A DNA stretch of 64,000 bases from Doris montereyensis (GCA_037039925.1 JAXRKP010000261.1:186001-250000), one strand, 5' to 3'. Positions 23,897 through 35,533 are shown, counted from the first letter of the stretch. Numbers and translations are program-made. The notes: generated by a model from the letters alone, not told the origin.

Positions 23897-26424
23897 CCCC
23901 AAGGCCGTGTTTTTTGGCTCTATAATCGTCAATTTTTGACCTACGGATCTGGAATTTTGTGACTTTTCCTAATTTGACCCCTAAGTGACCAACCCAAATT
24001 TGGTTTGTCTCACGTGCATGGTTTGCTCACCCCAAAGGCCTACGCTGGATTTTGAGATTTGCTTCTATTGGGGTCCATGGACCCCCTCACACACAAATAA
24101 ATAGAAAATATGGAGAAACCTCCTATTTCATACTTTGGGGTCCGCTTGGACCCCATGGCATTTAGTGCTATAGTTCCAATTTTATGGGTATGTTCCAAAT
24201 AAATCAATGTCAAATCAAAAGCAGTGGTGTAACTTGCAAGAAAAAATGAGTTTTAGAACCCAGCACAGTGTACCTGCAACTGCAATACAGCAAGATCATT
24301 TTTTGTATAGCGCTTTTAGTTTTTTGTCGAATCCACAAAGCGCTTTGTACAACAATTATGTACTTCCCTGAGCAGCCATACTCCTTGATGGATTAGACAA
24401 GTTCCCATTGTAATTGTAGCCTTATCTTGATATATATGTCTTATTGCTGGATAATAGTAGTAGCACATTGCGTGAGGAAATGTGTGCATATATATATATA
24501 TAGTTAATACTAATACATAATACTATAGCCTCTCCCTAAAGCTGACTGTAACCACTAGATAACACTGCAACTGCAATGTACATTTAAACATCAATGGAAA
24601 CAAATATTTAGTTTTGGGTGACTAGAGATTTTTATTAGATAACATTAACATTGAAAAAATGAAAAAAACAACAAATGAACAAAAATATGCTTGGGTAGTA
24701 TGAATTTTTAAAAAGTGATAAACATTTTCTTGAGCGAATCTAGGTGGATTCACAAATGAAACAGACTTTTTTTTACTACGCAGTGCTCGTTGCAAACATA
24801 GCTATCACATTTTGAACAGACTTGCTTCACTTTCCTGTCTTTCTTTCTTGGGCACCGATTACATCTTCCTTTCCCCCTTCTCTCTTTCGACCTTCTCCCC
24901 TCGTGGTTGCCTCATTTCCAAGATTCCATTCAAGTTTCCAAATTTCATATGCTTACTTCACCCTTCTATTTGTTTTCGCCAGCCCCATTCTTCTTTGTAG
25001 ATGCTCTAACACCAACTCTTTAGCCAAAAGCTCGTTAAAGGATCTTCGGTCTTTGTAAGATTTTTCGTCTCCCGGGAAGACTTCTTTGTACATGACATGC
25101 GCTGCCACGGCTGCTGTGTCCAACAGGTTGTAAAATATAACCATCGGCCACCTTCTGGTTTTTCTCTTGCAGGAAAAACTGTGGCACATGTAGTCGTTTA
25201 TTTTTTTTACAATCTTTTCTTTTTCCTCTCCCTGGTCAAATCAACTGCATGGTTTGTTTTATTGTAGTATTTTACAATTGTGCTTCTTTTTTCCTCTCCT
25301 GGTCAACATCAACTGCATGTTTTTGCATTATACTTGTATGCAACCAAGCTCTTGTCTTCTGTAAACAGGCAACTGCTTTCAAACTTACGTATTCCCTTTC
25401 CTGTCTGGAATTCTTTGGGGAGAAAGTCTTTGTTTTTTTCTGACAGTGCCCACAATGGACAATCCTGTCCTAGACAGATGGTCTGCAGAGCTCTACATCA
25501 GTGAAGAAGTTATCGCAACTGATATTTCTCCCAGTCTTGTGATATGGTGTAATTAGCTCCTTCACTGTCTCTCTGCCAAGGTTCGTCCTTCTTTCGCCAT
25601 GTTTCCCCAAGTAGGGAATTGCCTGGAGAGGGTATGCAGTTTGGCTATCACAAATCATGAAGAGCTTTAGACCATACTTATCCGGCTTGCTTGGAAGATA
25701 TTGCAGGAATTTGCACCCTCCTCTCCATGGAACCAGCTGTTCGTCTACTGTTAGACATTGTGATGGGGTGTAATTTCTCTGTAGATTCTTGTTTACCTCA
25801 TCAAAACAGATCTCATAGGGGCAAATATATCTCTATCACGTCTGCTGGACCTTATTGCCTTGTCATCAAAGCGAAGAGCAGCAGAGAGTTCAATGAAGCG
25901 CTTCAAACTCATAACACACATGGCCACGCTGTCAGCTGAAGCTCCATACCATATCTTTGACACTTTGAGCAGACTGAATTTCCGTGCTTCGAGATGGATA
26001 TATAGGCCGAATAATGCTTTCATTTCAGTAAAATCTGTTGGTTGCCATCTTGATCCTTTGCGTCTAACACCCTCTTTGTTCGTCATTTTGACAATAATAT
26101 TGATGACTCTGTCTGTAAATATTCGATGAAATGTTGACGCAGCTGAGTCGATGTCTTTCGGATTATTGAAACAAATGCAAAGATGCTTCTCACTTGACAA
26201 ATTGATGTATATATTTTAAGCAATTACTAAGAAAATATATAGGGTCCATTGGACCCCAAATGTAGAAATAGGGGTTTCCATTAATTTCTTCATTCATGTC
26301 AGGGGTCACTTGGACCCCATGTGAATTAAATAGGACGTTACCACTATACTGCTATTAAAGGTAGGGGTCTATATCAGACCCTAAAAGCTGAAATAGGAAT
26401 ATTTAGGTAGGGTATGAAATAGGG
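23897..26424 (-). mobile_element. piggyBac-type DNA transposon, 2528 bp, TTAA target site
   Basis: The element starts with CCCC after TTAG (23893-23896) and ends with ATAGGG before TTAA (26425-26428). The same 42-bp satellite runs on both sides, and its unit contains TTAA at exactly this point, which fixes the borders; the left TTAA has mutated to TTAG. Terminal inverted repeats are short (CCC). Subterminal palindromes of the type GGGGTCC-N-GGACCCC occur at 24074, 24138, 26245, 26301 and 26363. Inside lies a minus-strand transposase with C-terminal zinc-binding region. Confidence 0.88.
24750..26200 (-). pseudogene. piggyBac transposase (DDE_Tnp_1_7 type), broken
   Basis: The protein would excise and insert the element at TTAA. 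From the N side (26200 down): WQPTDFTEMKALFGLYIHLE and AALRFDDKAIRSSRRDRD blocks, then LTVDEQLVPWRGGCKF (first catalytic Asp, about 25760). LFMICDSQTAYPLQAIPYLG follows, then NISCDNFFTDVEL (second Asp, about 25520) and a KTNHAVDLTRE block in the third Asp position (about 25240). Next are KRKTRRWPMVIFYNLLDTAA and a Cys-rich end with GRCNRCPRKK, VCSKCDSYVCNEHC and a stop at 24750. Length is about 480 codons, short for the family. Frame breaks lie near 25800, 25470 and 25200. A local direct duplication (25205-25325) adds the break near the third Asp. Confidence 0.88.
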
Positions 26425-26640
26425 TTAAGGAATCCAATAAATGCAACATATTCAAATTCGGCTGCCAATAAATGCGACATATATTCAAATTCAACAAGGA
26501 ATTTTCATTAATTCTTCATTCTTCAATAAATGCGACAATTCAAATTCAACTTAAGGAATCAATAAATGCAACATAAAGGAATTCAAATTTTGTAAGAATC
26601 AATAAATGCAACATGAGGAATTCAAATTGGGCGCGCAATT
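26425..26640. repeat. Satellite, unit about 42 bp, right block (degenerate)
   Basis: Continues the array interrupted at 23896: TTAAGGAATCCAATAAATGC and ATTCAAATTCGGC boxes, increasingly degenerate to about 26640. Confidence 0.85.
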
Positions 26641-26737
26641 TCAAATTGGCCGATGTAGAAATAGGAATGTACTATTAAAGTTAATAGTCATCGAGTGGAA
26701 TAGCGAATTCAAATGCCACTGAGATAGATGATATCAA

Positions 26738-27330
26738 TTGTACAATGTTAATATTAATATCGACATTGGCGTAAATGAAATCATCAGAAAAAGCGAAGCT
26801 TGCATAGCCCACACGAAGGAATGGATGGATGCAAACAAATTAAAACGTCATGATGAGAAAACAGAAGTAATAAAAATTGGTTCGAAAAGACGAACGATGA
26901 AAAGTAATCAGAATAGCATAGATTTAGGGAAAATAAAATCAGCATGGTAAAAGGTGAAAAACTATGGATCCTCAAGTGAGCTCCTGACCTTAGTCAAATC
27001 ACTAACGTTTTCCTTGAGAAAGATTAGTTCCATCCGCCCATTCCTCACACGCGATGCAACAACAACAAAAAACTTGTCACAACTCTTATGTTCTCCAAGC
27101 TTGGCTATTGCAATTCCATGTTATTTGGCCTCCCGCTAGAAAAAATAAAGAGACTTCAAGTCATTCAAAACAATCCAGCCAGATTTATCTTTAAAAAAAT
27201 GGAAATTTAAAATGTATCCCCACTACTGACAGAACTTTACTGGTTACCGTAAGAGTCGAAAAAAGAAATGGAACAGCACCTGGCTATGGCCCATTGGTGT
27301 GGAATTGTGCAATGTCCTCCCAGTGTTAAA
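26738..27330 (+). pseudogene. CR1/L2-like LINE reverse transcriptase fragment
   Basis: Only the part after the catalytic box remains. EACIAHTKEWMDANKLKRHD and EKTEVIKIGSKRR match the block after FADD in CR1/L2-type LINEs. Then, with frame changes, SLRKISSIRPFLTRDAT (27013), a LDYCNSMLFGLPLEKIKRLQ-like block (27100-27160), VIQNNPARFIFKK and ELYWLPVR (27230). It would be the thumb region of a reverse transcriptase. There is no endonuclease, no FADD box and no 3' tail. Confidence 0.78.
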
Positions 27331-27449
27331 AGAGTCAAATTCACTGTAATCAAGACATCTTTTTAACTAGCTTATATTATAAAAGCTTACCTTCTTAAAA
27401 AACAAATTGTATAATTTTACTAAGGCTGTATTCATCCTGTGTGTGAAGA

Positions 27450-27508
27450 AGTTTTGTGTGTGTGTATGTGTGTGTCTGTATGTGTGTAGATGTGTGTGTG
27501 TGTGTTTA
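27450..27508. repeat. GT-rich microsatellite
   Basis: Short imperfect GT runs. Confidence 0.85.
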
Positions 27509-27509
27509 T

Positions 27510-28525
27510 TAAAAGTAATAACATTCTTATCAAAATATCAAAATCAATCAAAAATAATAACATTCTTACCAAAATATCAAAATCAATCAAAAGTAATAAA
27601 CTTTCTTATCAAAATATCAAAATCAATCACAAATAAAAACTTCTTATCAATAATATCAAAATCAGTCAAAATAATAAACTTCTTATCAAAATCAATCAAA
27701 AGTAATAAACTTCTTATCAAAATATCAAAATCAATCATCAACTAATAAACTTCTTATCAAAATATCAAAATCAATCACAAATAATAAACTTCTTATCAAA
27801 ATATCAAAATCAATCACAAGTAATAAACTTCTTATCAAAATATCAAAAGTAATAAACCTCTTATCAAAATCAATCAAAAGTAATAATTTTCTTATCAAAA
27901 TCAATTAAAAGTAATCAACTTATTATCAAAATCAATTAAAAGTAATTAACTTATTATCAAAATCAATTAAAAGTAATCAACGTATTATCAAAATCAATTA
28001 AAAGTAATCAACTTATTATCAAAATCAATTAAAAGTAATCAACTTATTATGAAAATCAATTAAAAGTAATAATCTTCTTATCAAAATATCAAAATCAATC
28101 AAAAGTAATTAACTTCTTATCAAAATATCAAAATCAATCAAAAGTAATCAACTTATTATCAAAATCAATTAAAAGTAATAAACTTCCTATCAAAATATCA
28201 AAATCAATCAAAAGTAATAAACATCTTATCAAAATATCAAAATCAATAAAAAAAATAATAAACTTTTTATCAAAATATCAAAATCAATCAAAAGTAATAA
28301 ACTTCTTATAAAAATATCAAAATCAATCAAAAGTAATAAACTTCTTATAAAAATATCAAAATCAATCAAAAGTAATAAACTTTTTATCAAATTATCAAAA
28401 TCAATCAAAAGTAATAGTTTTCTTATCAAATTATCAAAATCAATCAAAAGTAATAAACTTCTTATCAAAATCAATCAAAAGTAATAAACTTCTTATCATA
28501 ATATTAAAATCAATCAAAGGTAATG
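27510..28525. repeat. Minisatellite, unit 29-39 bp, about 30 copies
   Basis: Unit: AAAAGTAATAAACTTCTTA, TCAAAATATCAAAATCAATC. A short form (about 29 bp) lacks ATATCAAA and dominates 27840-28080. The array runs directly into a transposase frame at its right end. Confidence 0.97.
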
Positions 28526-29160
28526 AAAAGTTGGTAGATGCAAATTACAGATTCATCTTTGTTGATATTGGGACCTACGGCAAACAGTCAGATGGTGGTA
28601 TTTTCGCAGCATCCTCTTTTGGAAAAGCCCTCTACACTCCCACTTCCCTACATGTTCCAGACGATGATGTCATATGTGGAGCAGAAGATCTAGGACCAAC
28701 ACCTTATGTAATAGTTGTTGATGAAGCTTTCCTCTTCAGAGGCATATCACGAGGCCTTATCCTGGTTTAAAAAACAACAACGTTGGACCAGGATGAGTAC
28801 AATTATCGGCATTGCAGGGCAAGAAGGATTGTTGAAAATGGTTTCGGCATTCTGGCACAGAAATTGAGAGTGTACCTTTCTAAAATCGCTGTCAAATCTG
28901 AATCTGTCACAACAATCGTAGAAGCCACAACAATTTTACATAATATAACAATAACACAACAGCAACGACAGTGTGTCAATAACGAAAGCCTTCAAGCATC
29001 AAACAATTTTGCAGTGGGTGCTGAAGAAACAGCAGATCTGCAGCCTTTGAACTATACTGGAAATAAAGGAACCAATGAGGCAATCGTGATCAGAGAGAAT
29101 TTTACCACCAACTTGATCCATTACCATGGCAACAACAATATGTCACAAGAGGTTTGGGTA
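28526..29160 (+). pseudogene. PIF/Harbinger transposase fragment (DDE_Tnp_4)
   Basis: The enzyme family mobilises PIF/Harbinger DNA transposons. The first block (28531-28767) begins VDANYRFIFVDIGTYGKQSD with the catalytic Asp of VDIG and the second Asp in YVIVVDEAFLFRG. After a stop at 28768, the second block has DEYNYRHCRARRIVENGFG, where the Glu of RRIVEN is the catalytic Glu, and ATTILHNI. The N-terminal part (the HTH and upstream catalytic-domain start) is absent because the frame emerges straight from a minisatellite. The tail after about 29000 is not conserved. No partner Myb-like gene and no terminal repeats are seen. Confidence 0.86.
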
Positions 29161-29394
29161 CTATGATTTAACGATCATACCTTGATGGTGCAGGCTCATC
29201 AATTGATGCAATTTCGGCATCGGCATCATGCGACGGAAAACTAGGCCGTGTGCTTAATTCCCAAATTATACAGGGTACTGAAAATAAAAGACTAATACAT
29301 TTACATGAAACATCATCAAAATTTGTTGTTTATCATTGTAATTCATTACAGTTGTACTATGTACTTGTTTATTTTTTGAATAGGTCTCTTTACC

Positions 29395-29487
29395 TTCATC
29401 ATCATCATCTTCGTCGTCATCGTCATCATCATCATCATCATCACATTGGATATTATGTCAATCAAAATTATTACCATCACAATAATA

Positions 29488-29533
<46 letters not shown>

Positions 29534-29572
29534 GTTATTGTTATTGTTGTTGTTAAGATGATGATGATGATA

Positions 29573-29637
<65 letters not shown>

Positions 29638-29640
29638 AAA
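29395..29640. repeat. CAT, ATT and GAT microsatellites
   Basis: ATC/CAT runs 29397-29443, ATT run 29489-29534, GAT run 29556-29637. Poly-Met and poly-Leu frames are artefacts. Confidence 0.95.
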
Positions 29641-29869
29641 TGCATGTACTAAATATATGAATGAAATATTACACCTTCTTCCTGGAATGGTTCAGATCAA
29701 AAATACCATTTACTCACGAAGAGAAAATTTACCAGCTGATTGGGCAGCTGACCCACTCGAGCAATTTTCCACATCCTTCCGCTTTCGTGGACGTCTTACT
29801 GGGGCCGACTTTTATGTTTCAGTTTCATCACCATGTTCAGTGCAAACGATTGAAACACAACAACTAGCC

Positions 29870-32546
29870 ATTATTGAAACTACGTCCAACCCATTTAGGA
29901 GAATTCTGAACGACTTTCCAGAAATCCTACAAGCAACATTCTCCACGGAAGACGTCAACCATGTGGTACGTCACTATATTCCCATCACGGGCCCTCCTGT
30001 GTTTGCACGAGCTCGACGAGTCACGCCGGAGAAACTGCTCATTGCCAAAAATGAATTCGGCGAAATGGAAAATATGATGGGCATTGTTTGGAAATCAAGT
30101 AGCACATTGGCTTCACCGTTATACATGGTGCCCATTTCGAACGGCAGTTGGCGCCCCTATGGAGACTATCGTCGCCTCAATGACAAAACAACCCCAGATC
30201 GCTACCCAATCCCTCACATACATGATTTCACTGCAGGGGGAAAATATATTTTCAAAGATAGATCTTGTTCGAGGGTACCACCAAATCCCCGTCCACCCTG
30301 ACGATGTGCCTAAAACTGCAGTCATAACTCCCTTTGGCCTGTTCTAGTTCCTGAGAATGCCATTTGGGTTAAAGAACTCAGCCCAAGCGTTCCAACGTCT
30401 GATGGACACACTCTTCCAAGACATGAACTGCACATTCGTTTATTTGGACGATATCCTTGTGGCCAGCCCAAACGAGAAAGAGCACAAACTTCATCTCTCA
30501 GAGAAGTTTTTCAACGACTCAGCAATTTCAGCCTGGTCATACGCCTGGAGAAATGTGTCTTTGGCGTGACTACAATAGATTTCCCAACGCATCAAGTGAC
30601 AAAATTTGGAACAATCCCGCATCCAGATAAGATAAATGCAATAACAAATTTTCCCAAACCAATAACTGTGAAGGGCCTGCAAGAATTTCTAGGGATGATA
30701 CCGTACATTTTTTTATCACCGCTTCATTCCACACGCTGCACAATTGCACCCCCATTATCAATCAATGAAGACCCTGAAACAAGACCAGAAACTCACTTGG
30801 ACACGGGAAATGACCACGGCTTTTGACGAGCAAAACAACGCTTTCCCAAATTGCCATCTTAGCACACCCCGAGGTAGAAGCACCCATTGCCCTGTCAACC
30901 GATGCGTCCGACCTGGCTGTGGGAGCAGTTTTCGAACAGTTTGTGGACAGCAAATGGCAACCGTTATGGTTTTTCAGACGCCAACTATGACTACCGGAAC
31001 AGAAATACAGTACATATGACAGAGAACTCCTCGCTTTGTACTTAGCCATCAGGCACTTTCGTTTCCTTTTGGAAGGCAGAAAGTTTACGACTTACACCGA
31101 CCACAAACCGCTCGCTGACGCAATTGCAAAGACGACTGATCCCTGGACCGCCCGGCAACAACGTCAACTAGCGTTTATTTCCGAATTCACCACGGACATT
31201 TGCCATATCTCCGGAAAGTCTAACACGGTAGCTGACTGTCTGTTTAGAGCTGGGATCAGCAATGTGAACCTCGGCATAGATTACACAGTTATAGCAAAAG
31301 CCCAACTGAGTGAGAAAGATGCAACTCCCTACCACATTGCTTACCCAAACCTCAAATAATTACTATGCCGATTGTAGTTGGAGGACCTATACTACACATC
31401 GACAGGAAAGACCAAGCCCTATCGTTCCCGGAAATTTCAGAAGATTTGTTTTCGAAATTATCCATAATCTATCCCACCCCGGACGAAACACAACCAGAAA
31501 ATTGGTAGCCGACAGGTTCGTTTGGACTAACATGAGACGCCAAATAAATAAATGGACCAGCGAGTGTTTACCCTGCCAGCGATCAAAAGTCCAGACACAC
31601 GTCAAACCACCACTTGCTCCATTTGAGGTTCCTGCCAAACGTTTCAGTCATATCCATGTGGATTTGGTCGGCCCATTACCAATATCAGATGGATACACTC
31701 ACCTTGTCTCCATCATCGATCGGACCACCCGTTGGCCGGAAATTATACCATTAAGGAGTACGACTGCAATAGACTGCGCAAAGGCCCTCATCTATGGCTG
31801 GATCTCCAGGTTTGGAACACCCTTGAACATCACATCCGACCGCGGACCACAGTTCACTTCCTCTCTTTGGACAGAAGTATCGCTCCATCTCGGCACCTGC
31901 ATCCATAGAACCACAGCGTATCATCCACAATCTAATGGGATGGTGGAAAGGTTCCACCGATCATTGAAAAACGTCCCAAAGCTCGCCTCACACATCCAAA
32001 TCGGCTAGACGAACTGCCGTGGGTTTTGCTAGGTCTCAGAACAGCGCCTAAAGAGGACATCGGAATATCCGTCGCAGAGCTCGTATACGAGAACCACTTA
32101 CAATTCCAGGCGAATTCGTCACTGAAAGCACCTCTTCGTGGTCAGCGGATGCATTTCTAAAACAAGCGAGAATAGTTGATAGAACTAGAGCTTCTAACAG
32201 TCACTCAGCATCTCGACATGGCAAACAAACCTCTGTCGTGCCAGGCTGTCTAACCAAGGCCAGCTACGTGTTTATTCGGAACGACGCCTACCGTAGGCCA
32301 CTCGATCGTCCTTACACAGGACCATTTCAGGTCATCGAGAAATCTTCAAAGACGTTCCTCGTAAACGTGGGAGGACGACATGAACACATATCGATAGATC
32401 GCCTCAAGCCTGCTCATGTGGACCAAACGGAACCAGTGCACGTTTCCGACCCCATAGCTACCACCAACGAGGTCAACCACCAAATCAACCTAGCGACAAG
32501 GCCCCGGAATCCACCCACAGCCCAAACCAACCAGCGCTCCCTGTGA
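29870..32546 (+). pseudogene. Ty3/Gypsy Pol polyprotein (RT, RNase H, integrase), decayed
   Basis: Reverse transcriptase: [20 protein letters not shown] (29970), [47 protein letters not shown] (first Asp, frame-shifted), MPFGLKNSAQAFQRLMDTLF and FVYLDDILVASP (YLDD, 30440). RNase H: LSTDASDLAVGAVFEQF near 30895, YDRELLALYLAIRHFRF and FTTYTDHKPLADAI. Integrase: an HHCC zinc finger (H-x-x-x-H near 31470, C-x2-C near 31570), then IHVDLVGPLP, TSDRGPQFTS and NGMVERFHRSLK with D, D and E. A GPY/F-type RPYTGPFQV module follows at 32300. This order (IN after RNase H) is Gypsy; the wording of the RT and IN blocks suggests the CsRn1/Kabuki branch. At least five frame breaks (near 30250, 30350, 30560, 31000, 32005) make it non-functional. 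The 5' half (LTR, gag) is missing. Confidence 0.88.
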
Positions 32547-32605
32547 CAACAACGCGTGCTGGACGTTGCACGAGATCCCAAACAAGACAGTGTGTATGCC
32601 TGTGC

Positions 32606-32631
32606 TGGGGGGGGGGGGGAGGGGGGAGGAG
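32606..32631 (+). promoter_or_regulatory. Polypurine tract of the Gypsy element
   Basis: A 24-nt run of G with an A, then GGAGGAG, lies 60 bp after the pol stop and just before a TGTGGCAATC stretch that could open the 3' LTR. It is the expected place and composition for plus-strand priming. Length variation by slippage is likely. Confidence 0.6.
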
Positions 32632-32634
32632 CTA

Positions 32635-32860
32635 TGTGGCAATCATCGCACTGCATCACACTAATGATGAACTCTTTTATGTTGTGTCTTGTGACGTCAT
32701 TAAATGTTGTGCTCTTTTCTTACTGACTTAAAAAACTTCCGGTTGTAACAACTAACGAAATTTAAAAAAAACAACACAAAATCCAAACGATTGTCTTCAA
32801 CTTTTCTTCTGTTAGCTAACCGCTACGGTATAATTAGTATAGTACCAATCAGCTGGTTTG
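32635..32860 (+). repeat. Candidate 3' LTR (left end only supported)
   Basis: Starts TGTGGCAATC directly after the polypurine tract. The right border is not defined and no second LTR copy exists in the window to compare with. Confidence 0.35.
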
Positions 32861-32974
32861 TTCCGAGCCCACGTTATGTATCGCCTTTTTAAAAAATTAT
32901 TTTATCAGCCTTCTCCGATGGGTCTAGGTGTGATCCTCCTACCTGAGCCGAAAATGAGGGGAGGGGGTGGATCT

Positions 32975-33165
32975 TGTTGTTATTGTTATGTTGATTGTAT
33001 AACGCCATCGAGCACATTTGGTGGATGTCATTGTCAAGCGTTCTATAAATTAAGTATTATTATCATCATCATTATTAATATTGTTATTCTTATTCTTCTT
33101 CGTCTTTTTCTTCTTATTATTACCGGTATTATTGTTATTATTAGATTTATTATTAAAATTTACAT
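32975..33165 (+). mobile_element. SINE-like 3' end with ATT/CTT tail
   Basis: TGTATAACGCCATC, then GTCAAGCGTTCTATAAATTA and an ATT/ATC/CTT tail. A TATAGCGCTTTT ... CAAAGCGCTTTGTACAA pair at 24308-24352 has the same layout. Such paired GCGCTTT boxes followed by ATT tails are common in invertebrate SINEs. There is no tRNA head. Confidence 0.45.
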
Positions 33166-33169
33166 CAAT

Positions 33170-35017
33170 GGCTGTTCTAGTTCTAGTTCTACATTAATCA
33201 GGCAAAAATCCTTCTGTTTTGTGGACGGCAAGGACTTGCAATAATCTAAAACTAAAATTTGAAACAAAAAAATACTTAGTCGTTAAGATTGTAAGTTGAC
33301 ATTGATAAAGAGCTCCATACATTTTATTTTATTTTAAACATGTTTTTGAGGAATGATTTGAATCTTGAAATATTTCATGATGTAGATCTATCCTTATTAT
33401 TCTATCATTTCGCAACATGTATTTCAGGGCATTCAATAGTCATTTGACCTAATCTAATTTTGTCTTTAAAAAAACCCTCAACAAAACATTCTAAACATCA
33501 AATCTGCAGAGTAAACATCACATCTTCAAAAACTTTAGAAAATTTCACATTAAATCTAGATTCTAGATCTATAAACTACAATTACAAAATGCGCAAATAT
33601 GAAATTTCTCCTTCCCGTGATCTACCTTTTTTCACGCGCGAAAACAGAAAAGTAGGACACATTTCCTATGTCAAAGTGACCCAAACTCAAAGGAGACGGT
33701 GTGAGTGAGTGAGAGAGAATTCAACTCGATTTATCTCCCGTATAATTATGAGGTAAGGCAAGCATAGGAAATAACGTAAAATAACCGCCAGACAAACAAA
33801 CGAGCTTGATTTTTAAAATAGTCTGCTTCAATTAGAAACGGTTATAATTATCTTTATCTCATCAAGGTTTGGCTGATCCAATTGGTGTACACTACATGTA
33901 CCTGTTTTGTTTGGTTCTCTCATTGCATCATTCTCATCTCATTGGCTGGCGCTTTAACCCCATGACATTATTGATTGAGTTCCTCCCACTTCCGGTTCCA
34001 CATACACACACACGCAGCCAACTCCCACTCCTCCACTCCAGACCAAGTCAAGTTGGGCCTCCTCGCGCGCTCCTCACACACGGCTCAATTTAACAATACC
34101 GGTATCAAACTCTAACCCATGGATAATAGCTGATTGGCCGTCTCCAATATATAAACGGTGTGGGCATGGGTATTTTGTATCTATCGTGGATAAACATCAG
34201 GGTACCGTACACACCCTTTTGCTACTACTACTTCTAGTAGTCCTACTATATCTAGTCTAGATCTAGGTATAACAAAACGCATTATCCACCGTCTTTTATC
34301 CCATTCATTATTCATTCACAGCAGACGGATTGAGCCTTCGACTAGATCTATATAAATAAATATATAACGGTGTGGTTTTGTCATAGACTTTCTAAGGACG
34401 TATGTGATTGGTCGACATGGCAATGGCATGCCCCAACCAAACATTGCTGTACGATTTCATCACCATCACCACGGTTGCAAGTCGTGAGACGGCGAGCGCA
34501 CTTCCTTCGTCAGTCACTGAGTCAGGGTGTTTTCCTCGTTCGCTCGCCAGGAGAAAAAAAGCCATTATCTCTCTCTCTCTCTCTCGTCTGTCTCGTCCTT
34601 GACTTGACTGAGCGTTCGTCTGTGCCACAAGAGCCGGCCAGAAACCACGTCTGACTTACTACACGTGTTTTTCTTTCCTGGGGACTTGGCGAGTATTGCG
34701 TACTGAGTACATTCCATTTAAATCTATTATATATCCCTCTTTGGAGTAAATACGGTGTTGATACCATTATTATAAAATATATCATTATAATTAATATTAT
34801 AATAATATATTAGGTCTCTACATTATTGTGACCATTCAATTCACTCATTCAACATTATCACACTTTTTTTTTTTTTACTTCTAATATAGATCTTGATCTA
34901 GAATCTACCTCCGGTATTTTAAATTTTAACGTACTCTCACTCACTGAGTCAGTCGAATCAGACAGTTACGTGTTTTTGTGACCCTATAGATAGATCTAGA
35001 GGTTATCAATTATTATC
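33170..35017. other. Upstream region of the SLC7 exon, no other gene seen
   Basis: Mixed DNA with AGATCT clusters. TATA-like sequences are at 34147 (AATATATAAACGG) and 34350, and a CT run sits at 34567-34583. The first ATG of the transporter at 35018 would need a leader starting somewhere in 34170-35000. Which start site is used cannot be told from sequence alone. Open frames at 34370-34785 on both strands show no family resemblance. Confidence 0.4.
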
Positions 35018-35533
35018 ATGGAAGATCCAATGCCCAGAGAATCCGATGCCAGAAAGTTGAACATGGAACAGGAACCCATGGTAAAAACCCCAGAAGGGGG
35101 CGCTGAAAGCAACCGTGACGGCGACGTGGCGCTGAAACCCAAGCTGTCTCTTCTGAACGGATGTACCGTCATCGTCGGCAGCATCATCGGCTCCGGCATC
35201 TTCGTCAGCCCCAGGGGCGTCTTGGTGGGCTCTGGCAGTGTGGGGCTGTCTCTGGTGGTATGGCTTCTGTGTGGATTTACTCCATGATCGGCGCCTACTG
35301 CTACTCCGAGTTGGGGACGTCCATCGTCAGGTCTGGCGCCGACTACGCATACATCTTCGACGCCTTCGGCCCCTTCCTGGCCTTCCTCAGGCTCTGGGCG
35401 GAGTGTATGATCGTCAGACCGTGCACTCTGGCTATCGTGGCCTTGACCTTTGCCTATTACATCATCGAACCCTTGTTTCCAGATTGTACTCAGCCTGACA
35501 TCGCTGTCCGGCTATTGGCAGCCGTCAGCATCA
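35018..35533 (+). CDS. SLC7 amino-acid transporter light chain, first coding exon (one frameshift)
   Basis: Light chain of a heteromeric amino-acid transporter (LAT / y+LAT type), a 12-helix plasma-membrane exchanger that pairs with a 4F2hc-like heavy chain. The start ATG at 35018 is followed by about 40 hydrophilic residues. Then come [19 protein letters not shown] and the [10 protein letters not shown] motif (residues 58-67), whose unwound helix 1 binds substrate. After residue 87 one base is missing (near 35280), and the frame resumes with [33 protein letters not shown] and [25 protein letters not shown] includes the Cys that in LAT proteins forms the disulfide with the heavy chain. A GTGAGT donor at 35534 ends the exon in phase 1. 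No later SLC7 exon is visible in the next 28 kb. The frameshift could be a sequencing error or mark a dead copy. Confidence 0.87.

Noticed and set aside
24308..24352. Regulatory hairpin (TATAGCGCTTTT ... AAAGCGCTTTGTA)
   Set aside because: The same paired boxes occur in SINE-like sequence at 32980-33055, so a repeat remnant inside the piggyBac is more likely.
20940..32860. One giant Gypsy element from the LTR at 20940 to the LTR-like end at 32635
   Set aside because: The two LTR-like ends are not similar by eye, a piggyBac, a LINE scrap and a Harbinger lie between, and gag and pol look like different clades. Two separate relics are simpler.
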